Assembly (NCBI GenBank): GCA_003448025.1
Contig: DLXL01000030.1
Location: 10,720 to 16,689, forward strand
DNA from: Saprospirales bacterium
GTDB lineage: Bacteria > Bacteroidota > Bacteroidia > Chitinophagales > Saprospiraceae
DNA length: 5,970 nucleotides
Direction of reading: 5' to 3'
Of this stretch, positions 5,889 to 5,970 are shown in pieces (the stretch's first letter is position 1; each line of letters starts with the position of its first letter). The position numbers were made by a program, and so were the translations under genes. Under the pieces are notes generated by a model, which saw only the letters and a program-made list of their open reading frames with translations, was not told the DNA's origin and did not search any database.

Positions 5889-5970
5889 AAAATGACCTCC
5901 CAAATGACCTTTAAATGACCTCCCAAATGACCTCCCAAATGACCTTTAAATGACCTCCCAAATGACCTCC
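5881..5970 (+). repeat. Tandem AAATGACC array with a 35-bp higher-order unit
   Basis: Eight copies of AAATGACC begin at 5881, 5890, 5902, 5913, 5925, 5937, 5948 and 5960. The linkers after each copy are A, TCCC, TTT, TCCC, TCCC, TTT, TCCC and TCC at the window edge. From 5902 the pattern TTT, TCCC, TCCC makes a 35-bp unit (11+12+12); 5902-5936 and 5937-5970 are identical over the 34 bases that can be compared. The array continues past the window. The unit length is not a multiple of three and no long frame crosses it, so it is not coding. There are no unique spacers, which excludes CRISPR. Confidence 0.93.

Noticed and set aside
5881..5970. CRISPR array
   Set aside because: The units are 11-12 bases with constant 3-4 base linkers and no unique spacers, and no cas gene is nearby.

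Overview
The window looks like a chromosomal segment of a Bacteroidota bacterium, probably of the Saprospiria/Chitinophagia side of the phylum. The evidence is: a secreted protein ending in a type IX secretion (T9SS) sorting domain, an exact match to the Bacteroidota promoter form TTTG-N19-TAnnTTTG, starts without Shine-Dalgarno sequences, and the HU-like / small basic protein / RNase G neighbourhood that I remember as common in this phylum. The genus assignment is inference. All genes are on the + strand.

Left part (1-1179): the C-terminal two thirds of an HU/IHF-family DNA-binding protein, then a membrane-anchored TPR protein, then a very small (30-residue) extremely basic protein resembling the AURKAIP1/COX24 (mS38/bS22) family of small-subunit ribosomal proteins. 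The last one is easy to miss because of its size. A strong hairpin at 1260-1303 probably ends this transcript.

Middle part (1180-3271): a gap of about 480 bases with several perfect small hairpins leads into ribonuclease G (rng). An open frame extends left to a TTG at 1491, but similarity to the family starts at a GTG at 1662, giving a 516-residue protein of normal length. The bases before it are best read as a structured untranslated leader. A 14-bp hairpin with eight T's ends rng, and its T-tract runs straight into the -33 box of the next promoter.

Right part (3272-5812): one large gene for an exported 826-residue protein. It has a signal peptide, a beta-rich N-terminal region, a calcium-loop-like DxDxDG linker, a phosphohistidine segment, an ATP-grasp domain of the PEP synthase / glucan water dikinase type with its key residues apparently intact, and a T9SS sorting tail. 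An apparently complete dikinase core on a protein sent outside the cell is the most unusual coding feature here.

End (5813-5970): a tandem array of AAATGACC words organised in a 35-bp higher-order unit and running off the window edge, with inverted copies on its left side. One inverted copy forms a terminator-like hairpin for the minus strand, suggesting a convergent gene to the right. The leftmost genes (DNA-binding HU, ribosome-associated small protein, RNase G) fit a housekeeping nucleic-acid neighbourhood; the exported protein is a separate transcription unit.
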